Shown: positions 32,901 to 42,145 of the stretch, piece by piece
Layout of the letters: the number at the start of each line of letters is the position of its first letter
Numbering within the stretch: position 1 is the stretch's first letter
Assembly: GCA_035048495.1 (NCBI GenBank)
Contig: CM068551.1
Coordinates: 12,650,248 to 12,714,247, forward strand
Direction: 5' to 3'
Length of the DNA: 64,000 nucleotides
DNA from: Euptelea pleiosperma
Lineage: Eukaryota > Streptophyta > Magnoliopsida > Ranunculales > Eupteleaceae
Position numbers and translations under genes: made by a program
Notes under the pieces: generated by a model
What the model saw: only the letters and a program-made list of their open reading frames with translations
Databases searched by the model: none
What the model was told of the DNA's origin: nothing

Positions 32901-33352
32901 AAATAAGGGTCTGTTGGGTAACCGGACATAGATTTGGAATTGATAATAGAATTCTAGGATTTGGGATTTCTATGAATTTGAATTCCAAGAATTGAAATTT
33001 CTTGTGTTTGGTTGCACCGTGGAATATACTTGGAATTCCTAGTGAATTCTAAATTTAGATGTTTGGATATCTAACAGAATTGAATTTTTTGGGCATGGAC
33101 AAAACATATTGTACCTACTTTAACCTCAAACAAATAAAAGTTAAATACTTGTAATATTATATTTAAATGACCTAAATTTTATTAACTATATATTTAGTGA
33201 ATTCAACTTTATCACATAAACATAAAAAAGCTATAATGTCTACACCATTCAAATAATGCAAGTACGATATTGAATTAAAGTCATTATTCAACAATTACTA
33301 ACTCATAAGTCTAACAATTCTTTAAAAGAAAACATAAATACTAACTTAAAGT

Positions 33353-34366
33353 CTAATTAAGCAATCCAAGATGCATCATCAGCCAATCTCTTTTCACATC
33401 TTCTGGAAGCCCATAAAAGACATGCTCTTTATTCTTATCCGCAACTAGCATATCGACAGCTCGAAGAGTTAGAACTCGATCTATATCTGGGATCTTTGAG
33501 ACCTCTTGGTATAGTCTCTCTACATCCATCGTGGGAAGTCGTGCGCGAGTATTAACCTCCACCATAGACTTCAAGGTTTCAGTCATCGTAGTGACTGCTG
33601 AGGTGAGCGCATCTCCACTACAAACTTTCTTCCTTGGAGGGCCTTTTACTATTGAGGACGTAGACGGTCGTGCTATTAAATTCTGTGGACCGGCTTCTTT
33701 TTCTACTTCACGTCCCTCAATAATGTCCTCTACTCCTTCATTATCAACATCACATTCACTGTTATTTCTTTCATTTGATGTCTCGTCCATATTAATTTCT
33801 GTTCCAATCATAGCATCTCCTCCTTTTGCACGGTTGTTGCCAATGATTATTGACAACTCATTATAGTTTTTGATCACCTTCCACCTGTACGACTTGACTT
33901 TTGGATGTGCCTGCATACAATTTAAGAGGAAATAAATCATTAAAAAATACGCACTTAAATGAATAATAATTAAAACATTAATTGTGTAGTTTACCTTTAT
34001 GTAGTTTTGCCATACATCGTCATCCACTACTATCATATTGCGATTATCATCCCACCCAAACCCTGATTGGTTGATAAGTTCAGTCACAATATTATAGGTT
34101 TTCGCCCAAGTCTTTAATCGTCTTTGGATGTTATCTTTTGTCACATGGACATCGCACTTTTCTTTTATGGCATGAATGACAGCAGTAAACGCGACAGACT
34201 TCCATTGTAAACCTACTTTATTTCCTTTATGTACTTGTTCAATGAGCGTATCAGTGAGTACACGGTCCATTGCATCAGTCCAAGTGACATAAATTGGATT
34301 CTCCTTTGCAGCTTTAGTTTGTCCTTGTGATTGTGCGGGTTCCATTTCTAAAATATCATAAGACAT
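33353..34366 (-). CDS. Myb/SANT-like DNA-binding protein (Harbinger ORF1 type)
   Basis: Two exons (33995-34366 and 33353-33910) with an 84-base GT-AG intron give 309 residues. The intron length is a multiple of three and has no stop, so the frame also reads through it. Residues about 20-150 fit the Myb/SANT-like domain (Myb_DNA-bind_3): YVTWTDAMDRVLTDTLIEQV, NIQRRLKTWAKTYNIV, GFGWDDNRNMIVVDDDVWQN, then after the intron AHPKVKSYRWKVIKNYNEL. An acidic stretch and a PPRKK basic patch follow, with a C-terminal helical part. Such proteins are the accessory DNA-binding ORF of PIF/Harbinger transposons or domesticated copies (L10-interacting MYB-like). No DDE transposase is in the window. Met8 (34345) is an alternative start. 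Confidence 0.75.
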   Translation of the reverse strand: MSYDILEMEPAQSQGQTKAAKENPIYVTWTDAMDRVLTDTLIEQVHKGNKVGLQWKSVAFTAVIHAIKEKCDVHVTKDNIQRRLKTWAKTYNIVTELINQSGFGWDDNRNMIVVDDDVWQNYIKVNYTINVLIIIHLSAYFLMIYFLLNCMQAHPKVKSYRWKVIKNYNELSIIIGNNRAKGGDAMIGTEINMDETSNERNNSECDVDNEGVEDIIEGREVEKEAGPQNLIARPSTSSIVKGPPRKKVCSGDALTSAVTTMTETLKSMVEVNTRARLPTMDVERLYQEVSKIPDIDRVLTLRAVDMLVADKNKEHVFYGLPEDVKRDWLMMHLGLLN

Positions 34367-34458
34367 AATACAATTACATCAAAACTTATTTTAAAGGTTA
34401 TACATTAAAAAGAGATGTATAATGCAAAAACACAAGATAAAACATAATTAACATAAGA

Positions 34459-36237
34459 GGATATTGTCAAGGATCATAGTAAGTGGTTGTATCTGCTACA
34501 TTATGAAGCTCTCCAGATTGTATTTGTACCATAGTATATCTTTCTTGTAATCCTTCTAAATCATCTCCCCCAATGACAATAGCGGCAACTTGTGATGTTG
34601 TTGGCAATTCATATGTGCGAGTGCGACGGTTTGTTCTAAGTTCCTTTATAATAAGTCTACGACTTTGTAGATCATCATATTGCCCGAGTGGACGGAATAC
34701 ATGTACGAAGGTGTTACAATCATCTAAAATTTCTTGTAACTTGGAAAGAATACTTTGCCTTACTACCTCGCTTTTTGTTTGACGATTTTCAATCTCATGT
34801 TCAGTGTCATAAATATACATTTGAATATATCTTGGTCTTGTTCCAAGAACAGGCAAGAGGTTACCAATCTTATGATAGACTGCACCTTGGGCACGAGAAG
34901 TATAAACTCCATTTCTACCATTAGCAAGGTCTTGATCAATTTTCACACCCATTGATGTAAATGAAAAAACATGATTATAATGACGAATTTATTGTTTAAA
35001 ATGTTCTTCAGTTTGATCCATGAATAATTGAACTAATCTTGGTGTTACTTCTAGTCGAGGAATACTTGTACTATCTCTAGAACAACATATCTCTAAGGAC
35101 TCTTTCTGGAAGATTCGTGCTCCACAATATTCACAATTATCTAGTTGTGGTAATTGAAATTGCTGAAAATTTAAACCTTGAACAAATCCTTTGCACAATT
35201 ATGTAATCTACAATTTCTTCTGCACGAAGATGAAGATGCTTCATTCATAACTGGATTATTTTCCTCATGTTCTACTAAATTATCTACGTTACCTTCATCA
35301 CGATGTGCATCTTCCATATTTTGACTTTGTAGTTCATTTATCGGTTGATCAATTATAAATCGAGCTTGTCTTCGTAGTTCAGTAAGTCGTAATCTTCTTT
35401 GATTTGATATACTTCTGATTCCTCCTGATTGATTCAACTCTTCATGATAATTTCTTACTTGTGCAGCAATTTCCCCTATTCACATAATTAAATAACATAT
35501 ATAAATAACATAATTGGGCAGCAATTGATTGAGCATCATTTTTAAATAGATAAATGATGAATGAATAGATGCTATAAAAAAAACTTAATCAAGAAAAAAT
35601 ACATATTACCTTCAGTTGTGGTAGGAATATCTTGATGCATGGTTATTAACGCATGGTATCTACGATCGTCATTTTTATGAAGTTGAGCAATGCGTGCTCT
35701 TTCTCGACACAATCTTTGACGAATTCTATTGGCTTCACGAATACGTTCTCTCTGCTCATTGGCTTCACGAATACGTTGTCTCTGCTCATCTGTTAACAAT
35801 TGTTGGCGACATCTATCGCTTTGTTGTTCAATTTTTTGTCTTTGTTCATCCATTTCTATATAGCATACACCAAAATGTATAAAAAAATAAAGAAAAGAAA
35901 AGTTCAATGCTACAAAAATGCTAAATAAGGAAAAATAAACTATCTTACCGCGTGCTCTTTGTCTACGCAATCTTTCACCTATTCGATTCTTTTCTCTTAG
36001 TAATTGTCTTTGCTCACATGTTAGTAATTGCCGACGAAGTCTTTCTTGAATTCGACGTCTCTCTCTTCGTTGTTCATTTCCTTGTGGTGACAACAATTTT
36101 CTTCCCTGGCGTCTATGTATATTTTGTCTTTGTTCTTCCAACATTAGTTGTTGCTGTGGTGTGTTTCTTTGAGAGCTCTGACCAAATCTATTACTATGTG
36201 AATCTTCAAATGATAAAGGGATTTGCTCAACATCCAT
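34459..36237 (-). pseudogene. Helitron Rep/helicase N-terminus, truncated and broken
   Basis: From 36237 downward the translation begins with Arg/Gln-rich repeats (for example EQRQRIREANEQRERIREAN), as in the N-terminal basic-repeat (STPR-like) region of plant Helitron proteins. Likely introns follow CACGCG/GTAAG (near 35945) and ACTGAAG/GTAAT (near 35608). Next come EYCGARIFQKESLEICC (zinc-binding type) and FSFTSMGVKID. The Helitron-like N domain follows, with GAVYHKIGNLLPVLGTRPRY, QMYIYDTEHEIENR and YELPTTSQVAAIVIGGDD. There is a frameshift near 35180, a stop before IRHYNHVFSF and another stop in YYDP-stop-QYPL. Similarity ends at 34459, so the HUH nuclease and helicase are gone. Confidence 0.85.
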
Positions 36238-36527
36238 GTCTGTATAGCATACACCAAAATGTCAAGAATTTTAAAAAAGAGAACATGTAAATCTACTTCT
36301 GAAAAAATAAAGGAAAGAAAATTATAATACAACATAAGGGCTACATTTTTACAAAGAAAAGAGACACCAAAAAAGGAATTTACAAATCCCAAGAAATTTA
36401 GGGTTTATAAAACTCTATATTTAATAATAATAAAAAAAAAAAAAAAAAAAACAAAGAAAAGAAAATTATAATGCAACATAAGTCTATTTTAAAAAAAAAA
36501 TACACCCGAAAAAAGGAATTTACTAAT

Positions 36528-37410
36528 CTTTCGGGTCCATTGATCCCATAAATGTATGTTTCACACCTTATTGGACCTACATAGCAAACACAGCCCCATT
36601 GGTGGGTTCTAACAATGGGTAATTAGAGTTACATATTAAAAAAAGTTTGAAATTTGCCATGTAAATCCAGATTGGGATAGAGCCAAACACCCATTCGGTC
36701 AGTGGTCTCTAAGAATGTGCCACGTGGTTTATATTGTGGTCTGTCATCAATGTTAATGAGGTCCCTACAATCACTCACGCGCAAAAAAATTGATGTCACC
36801 TGTAGAAAGCCAAGATGCAAACTCTTTCGGTTTCACTGATCCCATAGGGATGGGGCCAAACACCCATATGGTCAGTGGTCTCTAAAAGTGTGCCACGTGG
36901 TTCAAATTGTGGTCTGCCATCAACGTTAATGAGGTCCCTACAATCACTCACGTGCAAAAAAAAAAATTGATGTCCACCTCTAGAATGCCAAGAGGAAAAC
37001 TCTTTCGGGTTCACTGATCCCAAAAGCAATTGTTCCACGCCTTATTGGACCTACATTGCAAAAATCAGCCCCATAAACGTATGTTTCACACCTCATTACA
37101 CTTTATTAGACATAACAAAAATCAGCCCCATTGGTGATTTTTCTATTTCACCCTTCTTTCTCCACTAATTTTTCAGATTTTCTCACATCTCCATCTCTGA
37201 AAACTCTTCTATTGCCGATTCCCGTCCACATTCACCACAATTAGAGCACTAAAACGGGAAAAAAAAAACAGAAAGAACAGATTGCCAAGTGGGAAACTCT
37301 TTCGGGTTCACTGATCCCATAAACGTATGTTTCACACCTTATTAGACCTACATAGCAAAAATCATCCCCATTGGTGATTTCTAACAACGGGTAATTAGAG
37401 CTACATATAT
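36528..37410. repeat. Tandem and dispersed family B-related repeats
   Basis: A unit containing GTCAGTGGTCTCTAA, TGTGCCACGTGGTT and GAGGTCCCTACAATCACTCA occurs twice in direct tandem (marker at about 36699 and 36871). A second unit, TTTCGGGTTCACTGATCCCA plus TTATTGGACCTACAT and AGCCCCATTGGTGATT, occurs about three times (near 36528, 37005 and 37305). No coding content. Confidence 0.6.
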
Positions 37411-38033
37411 GTTTAAGGCATAAGACAGTCCCATCCGACGTCATAGAACCAACAAAAAAACAACCCATCAACCCGAAATACAATTGAAATAAGCATGCCT
37501 AATCAAGGAAAAGAGACATTGGCGTAGAACAGAACAGGAAAAAAAGGTAAGCGGACGAAAATTTTATTAAGATTAGAAGCTTAGAACCAGGTAGAAGCAG
37601 ATAAAAAAAAGGATTTCATAAGGCATTGCGTAGAGTTTCCTTCAAAAGCAAAAAACACAGGGTTTTACGAAATCCAAACATTGGGTAGGGTTTCCTTAAA
37701 AAAAAAAACCAAAAAGGGGATTTCAGAATACACAGGGTAGGGATTTCAGAACCAGTTATAAGCAAAAAAATCCAAAAATCCCAAAAAAAAAAAAACATTA
37801 CCTCTTTGTACCAAGGCCTGAGCTCCTTCTTGAAGCCAGTTGAGAGCTCCTTCTTGGATGGCAACAGGGTAGGGCTACTTCTTGAAACCTGCGTGGATGG
37901 CAACCTCGGTTTTGTAAGAGAGATTGGAGAAGAGAGAGTCGAAGAGGAGATTGGAGAAGTGAGAGAGCAGAAGAAGCGGAGCTTGATGGTCGGTTAATTG
38001 TCACAAACGTGGTTTTGATAAAGCCAAAACCGT
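37411..38033. other. Intergenic; possible lone first exon on minus strand
   Basis: On the minus strand 38004 to about 37801 reads a Ser/Leu/Arg-rich 68-residue frame ending at AAAGAG/GTAATG, which could be a splice donor. No partner exon or family was found. A short inverted pair (CAAACGTGGTTTTG / CAAAACCGTGTTG) lies at 38005-38035. Confidence 0.25.
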
Positions 38034-38491
38034 GTTGTCACCACGTTGTGACAATTAATTGCCTCTCAACTTTACAGGCAAAACCTTCCCTCATTGATTG
38101 CCCTTCACAGCTCAGGTTGTAAACAATGCCCATATCCGTCGTCAATATTGATGATGAGGGACAATAGAATAAGCCACGTCGCAGATTCTTAGGTACCACT
38201 GACCGCATGGATGTTTGTCCCATCCCTAGATGGACCTGTATAATCCTGTTTAGTGATTTCAAACCTTTGGATTTGACTACCCATATAATGCTCAAAATCT
38301 ACCGTTAAAAATCAACCCATGAAAATGACTCCAATCAAATCCTTACAATCATTAAGAGGCTGATGTTTTGCATGTAGGTTTATCTAGGGATGGGCCAAAT
38401 ATCGATACGGTGAGTGATCTCTATGAGTGTGCTACGTGTTAGGTACTGCCACGTGTAAAATGCACATGCATGTCACATGGCGGTCCCCTAG
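38034..38491. mobile_element. Helitron-like unit with 3' hairpin and CTAG end
   Basis: The unit carries GTGACAATTAATTGCCTCTC and AAAACCTTCCCTCATTGATT at its left, then a family B inverted pair, then GTAAAATGCACATGCATGTC, which contains the self-complementary ACATGCATGT. It ends with GGCGGTCCCCTAG at 38491. A short palindrome about ten bases before CTRR is the standard Helitron 3' end. The 5' TC terminus of this unit is not preserved. Confidence 0.6.
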
Positions 38492-38721
38492 TCTATCTAT
38501 ATTATTATAAAGCAACAACCGGGGTTGCCAACCATGTGACACAATTAAATGCCTCAGTACTAAGTAAGACTTGCCTGACCACCCACAATATAATCCACGT
38601 GGCAATTTATTAGAAGACACTGACCGTATAGATGTTTGACAAATCCATAAGTGGACCTACAAACAAAAAATAAGCTTGATTAGTGATTTCAAACCTTTGG
38701 ATCTTTGTACGGAAATAATGG
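38492..38721. mobile_element. Helitron-like 5' end, abutting the previous unit
   Basis: It begins TCTATCTATATTATTATAAA immediately after the CTAG of the preceding unit. It continues GGGGTTGCCAACCATGTGAC and AATTAAATGCCTC, then the left half of a family B pair. It is cut at 38721 by a CACTA-type terminus. The same 5' sequence starts the unit at 47169. Confidence 0.6.
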
Positions 38722-39810
38722 CACTACAAGAAATTTGATTTACAACGACGAGATTTTAGCGACAGCCATGAAAATCCGTCGCTACAACAATATATAGCGA
38801 CGGCCACACACCAGACCGCAGCAACAACTCGAAACTCATATTTGCGGGTAAAAAAATTTGGGAAAGTGACGAATCTATAGCGACAGTCGAGGAAAAACCG
38901 TTGATGTATCTATACGTAGTGACGGCTAAACACCCGACCGTCACTATATATGGGTCTATAGCGACATCTAGCGTTAGACCGTCATTATAAGGGATATATA
39001 GTGACGGTCTTGACCGTCGCTATAAATAACGAATAGTGATGGTGAATTGCTGACCCTCGCTGTAGAGCAATGTATAAAACAAAAACAGGGGGTTTCTCAA
39101 ACCCGCGTGCGCAAACCCCTTCTCTCTTTCTCCTTCTCTTCTCCATCCGAAACCCCCTAATGCCATTTCCTCCACCGGACTTGTCTGCTTCCGCCGCTAC
39201 TGCTACTGCCTTCCCTGCCGTTCGTCGAGCATTCTCCCCGCATCTTTCCGACCATACACCGCCGTCTGTCCATGCGTCAGGTGAGTTTGTTTGGGTTTTT
39301 TATGCCTTAAACTGTTTCTAATCCATGATTTTCCGCTGCTCCACTGACCGCGTGGCTGTTTATCCCATTCCTTGTTGGATATATACACGAAAAATCACCC
39401 TGATTGCTAATCTCTAACCCTTTTTTTTTGTTTGCTGTTTTGAAACCCTGGGTACGTACCCATGAAAATGACTCCAATCCAACACTTAGAAATCTCTGAT
39501 CAAGCTAATTTTTGGTATGTAAGTCTACCTATGTTTGGGCCAAACATCCTTACAGTCAATGGGTTGTAAGAATGTGGGACGTGACTCATACCCACGTAGA
39601 GTAGAATTTGCTGGCGGGCCTCAATATGAGCTACTTGGCATATTCTTAGGGATTTCTAACAGGATGGATGCTTGGGCTAACCCTAGATGGATATACAGAC
39701 TAAAAATGACCCTGATTAGTGATTTCTAAGCTTTGGATTGGAGTCATTTCCATGGGTAGATTTTTGATGGTAGAAGTTGAGCATTATTGACAATGTTTTG
39801 GGTACAAAGA

Positions 39811-40017
39811 TTGAAAGGTTTGAAATCAGTAATCAAGCTGATTACTGATTTCTTATTCCCATTATTGGGGTTTCAAAGATCTAAAGGTTTGAAATCAGTA
39901 ATCATGTTGATTATTGATTTCTTATTCCCATTATTAGGGTTTCAAAGATCTAAAGGTTTGAAATCAGTAATCATGCTGATTATTGATTTCTTATTGCCCT
40001 TTATTAGGGTTACAATA
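39811..40017 (+). repeat. 69-bp tandem repeat, three copies
   Basis: The marker AAAGGTTTGAAATCAGTAAT starts at about 39814, 39883 and 39952, giving a 69-base period. Because 69 is 23 codons, one frame reads a repeated peptide (RSKGLKSVIMLIIDFL) and looks open. This is a consequence of the repeat and not evidence of a gene. The unit resembles the AATCACTAATCAGGCTG tract of family B. Confidence 0.85.
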
Positions 40018-40045
40018 GTAGTGAAGCCAGGATTTTGCTCAAGGG

Positions 40046-40566
40046 CAGGGCCGGCTCTATCTTAAGGCCATTAAGGCTGTTGCCTAAGGGCCCTTGGTGA
40101 GAGAAGGCCCAGGTTCCACTAACCACATGGATTTTTAGCCCACCCCTTATTGGATATACAAACCAAAAATCAACCTGATTGATTATCTCTAGCATAGATT
40201 TTAGTACTTTTAAGGACATGATTCTAGCCGTTGGATTCAAGCATATTTTTTGGGTAGTAAATCCAATGGATAGAAATCATCAATCAAGTTTGTTTATCCT
40301 CCAATAAGTAGGCTGAACATCCATGCCGTCATTGGACCCAAAAATAATCTATGTAGGGCCACGAGAGTCCGATGCATTTAAAGTTTTGTCTTTTAGATTA
40401 TTTTTGTCTTTTACAATAGTTTTTATATAAAGATTTCAATAATATAGTGTTTAATTTTTTAATTAATAGCATATATATATATATATATATATTAATATAT
40501 TAAATATTAAAAAGGCCTTATAAAAAGTTTTCGCCTTAGGCCTCAACTTGTATCTAGACGGCCCTG
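40046..40566. mobile_element. hAT MITE with perfect 8-bp TSD CTCAAGGG
   Basis: Termini are CAGGGCCGGCT on the left and the complement of CAGGGCCGTCT on the right. CTCAAGGG flanks both sides (40038-40045 and 40567-40574). The flanks joined without the insert read GCCAGGATTTTGCTCAAGGG, then TGGGCA, closely matching an uninterrupted copy at about 22298-22325. The element contains a nested family D copy (about 40095-40390) and a (TA)n tract (about 40468-40490). Confidence 0.88.
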
Positions 40567-40639
40567 CTCAAGGGTGGGCAAAGTGGCAAGTGGCAGTCAA
40601 TAATAGCTGATGATATTGGCACCAATTTTTTTGCGTAAA

Positions 40640-41200
40640 CTGTGATGGATGTCATCAACTTTGATGACAAACCATAGTATGGGCCATGTGGCACACTCTT
40701 AGAGACCATTGACTGTATGGATTTTTGGCCCATCCCTATGTGGACCTACAAACCAAAAAACAGCCTGCTTAGTGATTTCTAACCATTGAATTAGACTTTT
40801 TTTCATGGAAATTCTTTAACTGTTGGATTTGAACAATATTTGAGGTAGTTAGATCCAAAGGTTTGAAATCACTAATGAGGCTGATTTTTGGTTTGTAGGT
40901 CCACCTAGGGATGGGCCAAACATCCATGCAGTAAATGATCTCTTAGAGTGTTGTACATGAGTAAAACTTTTGACACACGGCAAAATACGAGCCACATGGT
41001 ACACTCTTAGTGGACGCTGACCGTATGGATGTTTGGCGTGTCCCTCGCTGGACATATAACCCAAAAATCAGACTGATTAGTGATTTACAACCTTTGGATC
41101 TTTGCACCCAAATACGCTCAATAATGCTCAAATTCTTACTGTTAATATCAACCCATGAAAATAACTCAATCGAATCAATTAGAAATCACTGTTTATAGTG
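40640..41200. mobile_element. Two family B units
   Basis: The first (about 40660-40965) has GGCACACTCTTAGAGACC, ATTGACTGTATGGATTTTTG and mirrored TGGGCCAAACATCCATGCAG. The second (about 40980-41190) starts CGAGCCACATGGTACACTC and has ATGGATGTTTGGCGTGTCCC and GATTAGTGATTTACAACC, but lacks its right arm. Confidence 0.55.
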
Positions 41201-42145
41201 GATTTAGTCATTATTAGCTCCACTTACTATTTGATGTTTCTCATTCCTTTCTTCATATTCTAAGTTTTTGTAGTTTTGACTTAAATTCTCGGCCCACTTG
41301 CGCGATCAACCAAGGAGCACCCAAAAGGAGAAAGGTAGTGGAAATAAATTTCCAACTGGTTCAACCAGTATTGTTTTTCTTTTAACTTAACTAGTTAGGA
41401 ATTTGATGGCAATCACAATATACATCATTACATCCTTTGGTTTGTGGTGTTATTTAATTTGCTTTAAGTGCACTGAGTCTGAAAGGCTTGCAAAATCTCA
41501 TGCTATCTATGCTCATTGTTTGAGAAGTTTAAATGTTCATATTTATAAAGTTTAATGTCGAAATTATATTTTGTTTATTAGGTAAACTGAGATACTAGAG
41601 TTTCTTTAGTCTTCTTGAGGAGAATGCTACCTTTAGTGCTTACATCTAATAAATGAGTGTTATCCTTAGGGTTATAAGTCTTAGATCTTGGAGTGTTATG
41701 CTTATAGCAGGTGTTATGCTTATAGCAGGTGTGATGCTTTGAATATGATTAGTGTTATGCTAATTCACATTTTTTTATGAATGCTAATTTAAACTTTCGG
41801 TTAGCTTTCTAGCTTTCTTTAGTCTTCCCGGGAATATGCTTCTTGCCTTGTAGCAATGGTATGGCTAGTGGCTGTCTCTATATATATTTGTAGCGACAGG
41901 TTTACCCAACCATCACTAAAAGCCCATCGCTATAAGTCCATTTTCTGGTAGTGGGTATTAGGGATGCCTTTAAATTTTTTACAAAGAAGGCCCAAAATTT
42001 GAAACTGAAGTCGAAGGCACAGAGTCAAGGTCCAAGGATCGAAGAAATGAATCGATTTATGTATCCAGATAGGGGCTCAAAGCAAATAAGGTTAGACGAA
42101 TCTTGGTCAGGGGGAGAGATCAAAGAAAATGTGGGAAGATAAATG

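Larger units (their letters stand above)
38722..41953. mobile_element. CACTA-like element with subterminal repeats and nested insertions
   Basis: The left end CACTACAAGAAATTTG (38722) and right end, complement of CACTACCAGAAAATGG (ends 41953), are En/Spm-type termini. Left subterminal sequence is full of TAGCGACGG/CCGTCGCTA words in both orientations, and a shorter set lies at 41890-41935. A CT-rich leader and Pro/Ala-rich frame (39070-39282) ends at GCGTCAG/GTGAG, like a captured first exon. The interior also holds a hAT MITE, family B and D copies and a 69-bp tandem repeat. No transposase is visible. Flanking trinucleotides (TGG left, GGT right) do not match, so the ends may belong to two elements. 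Confidence 0.55.

Noticed and set aside
33531..33866. 111-residue plus-strand frame
   Set aside because: Antisense shadow of the SANT-like gene exon 2.
35694..36290. Plus-strand frames rich in Val/Phe/His
   Set aside because: Antisense of the Arg/Gln-rich Helitron repeats.
39787..40065. 92-residue frame with a 23-residue repeat
   Set aside because: Caused by a 69-bp tandem repeat in MITE-derived DNA; no start context or homology.
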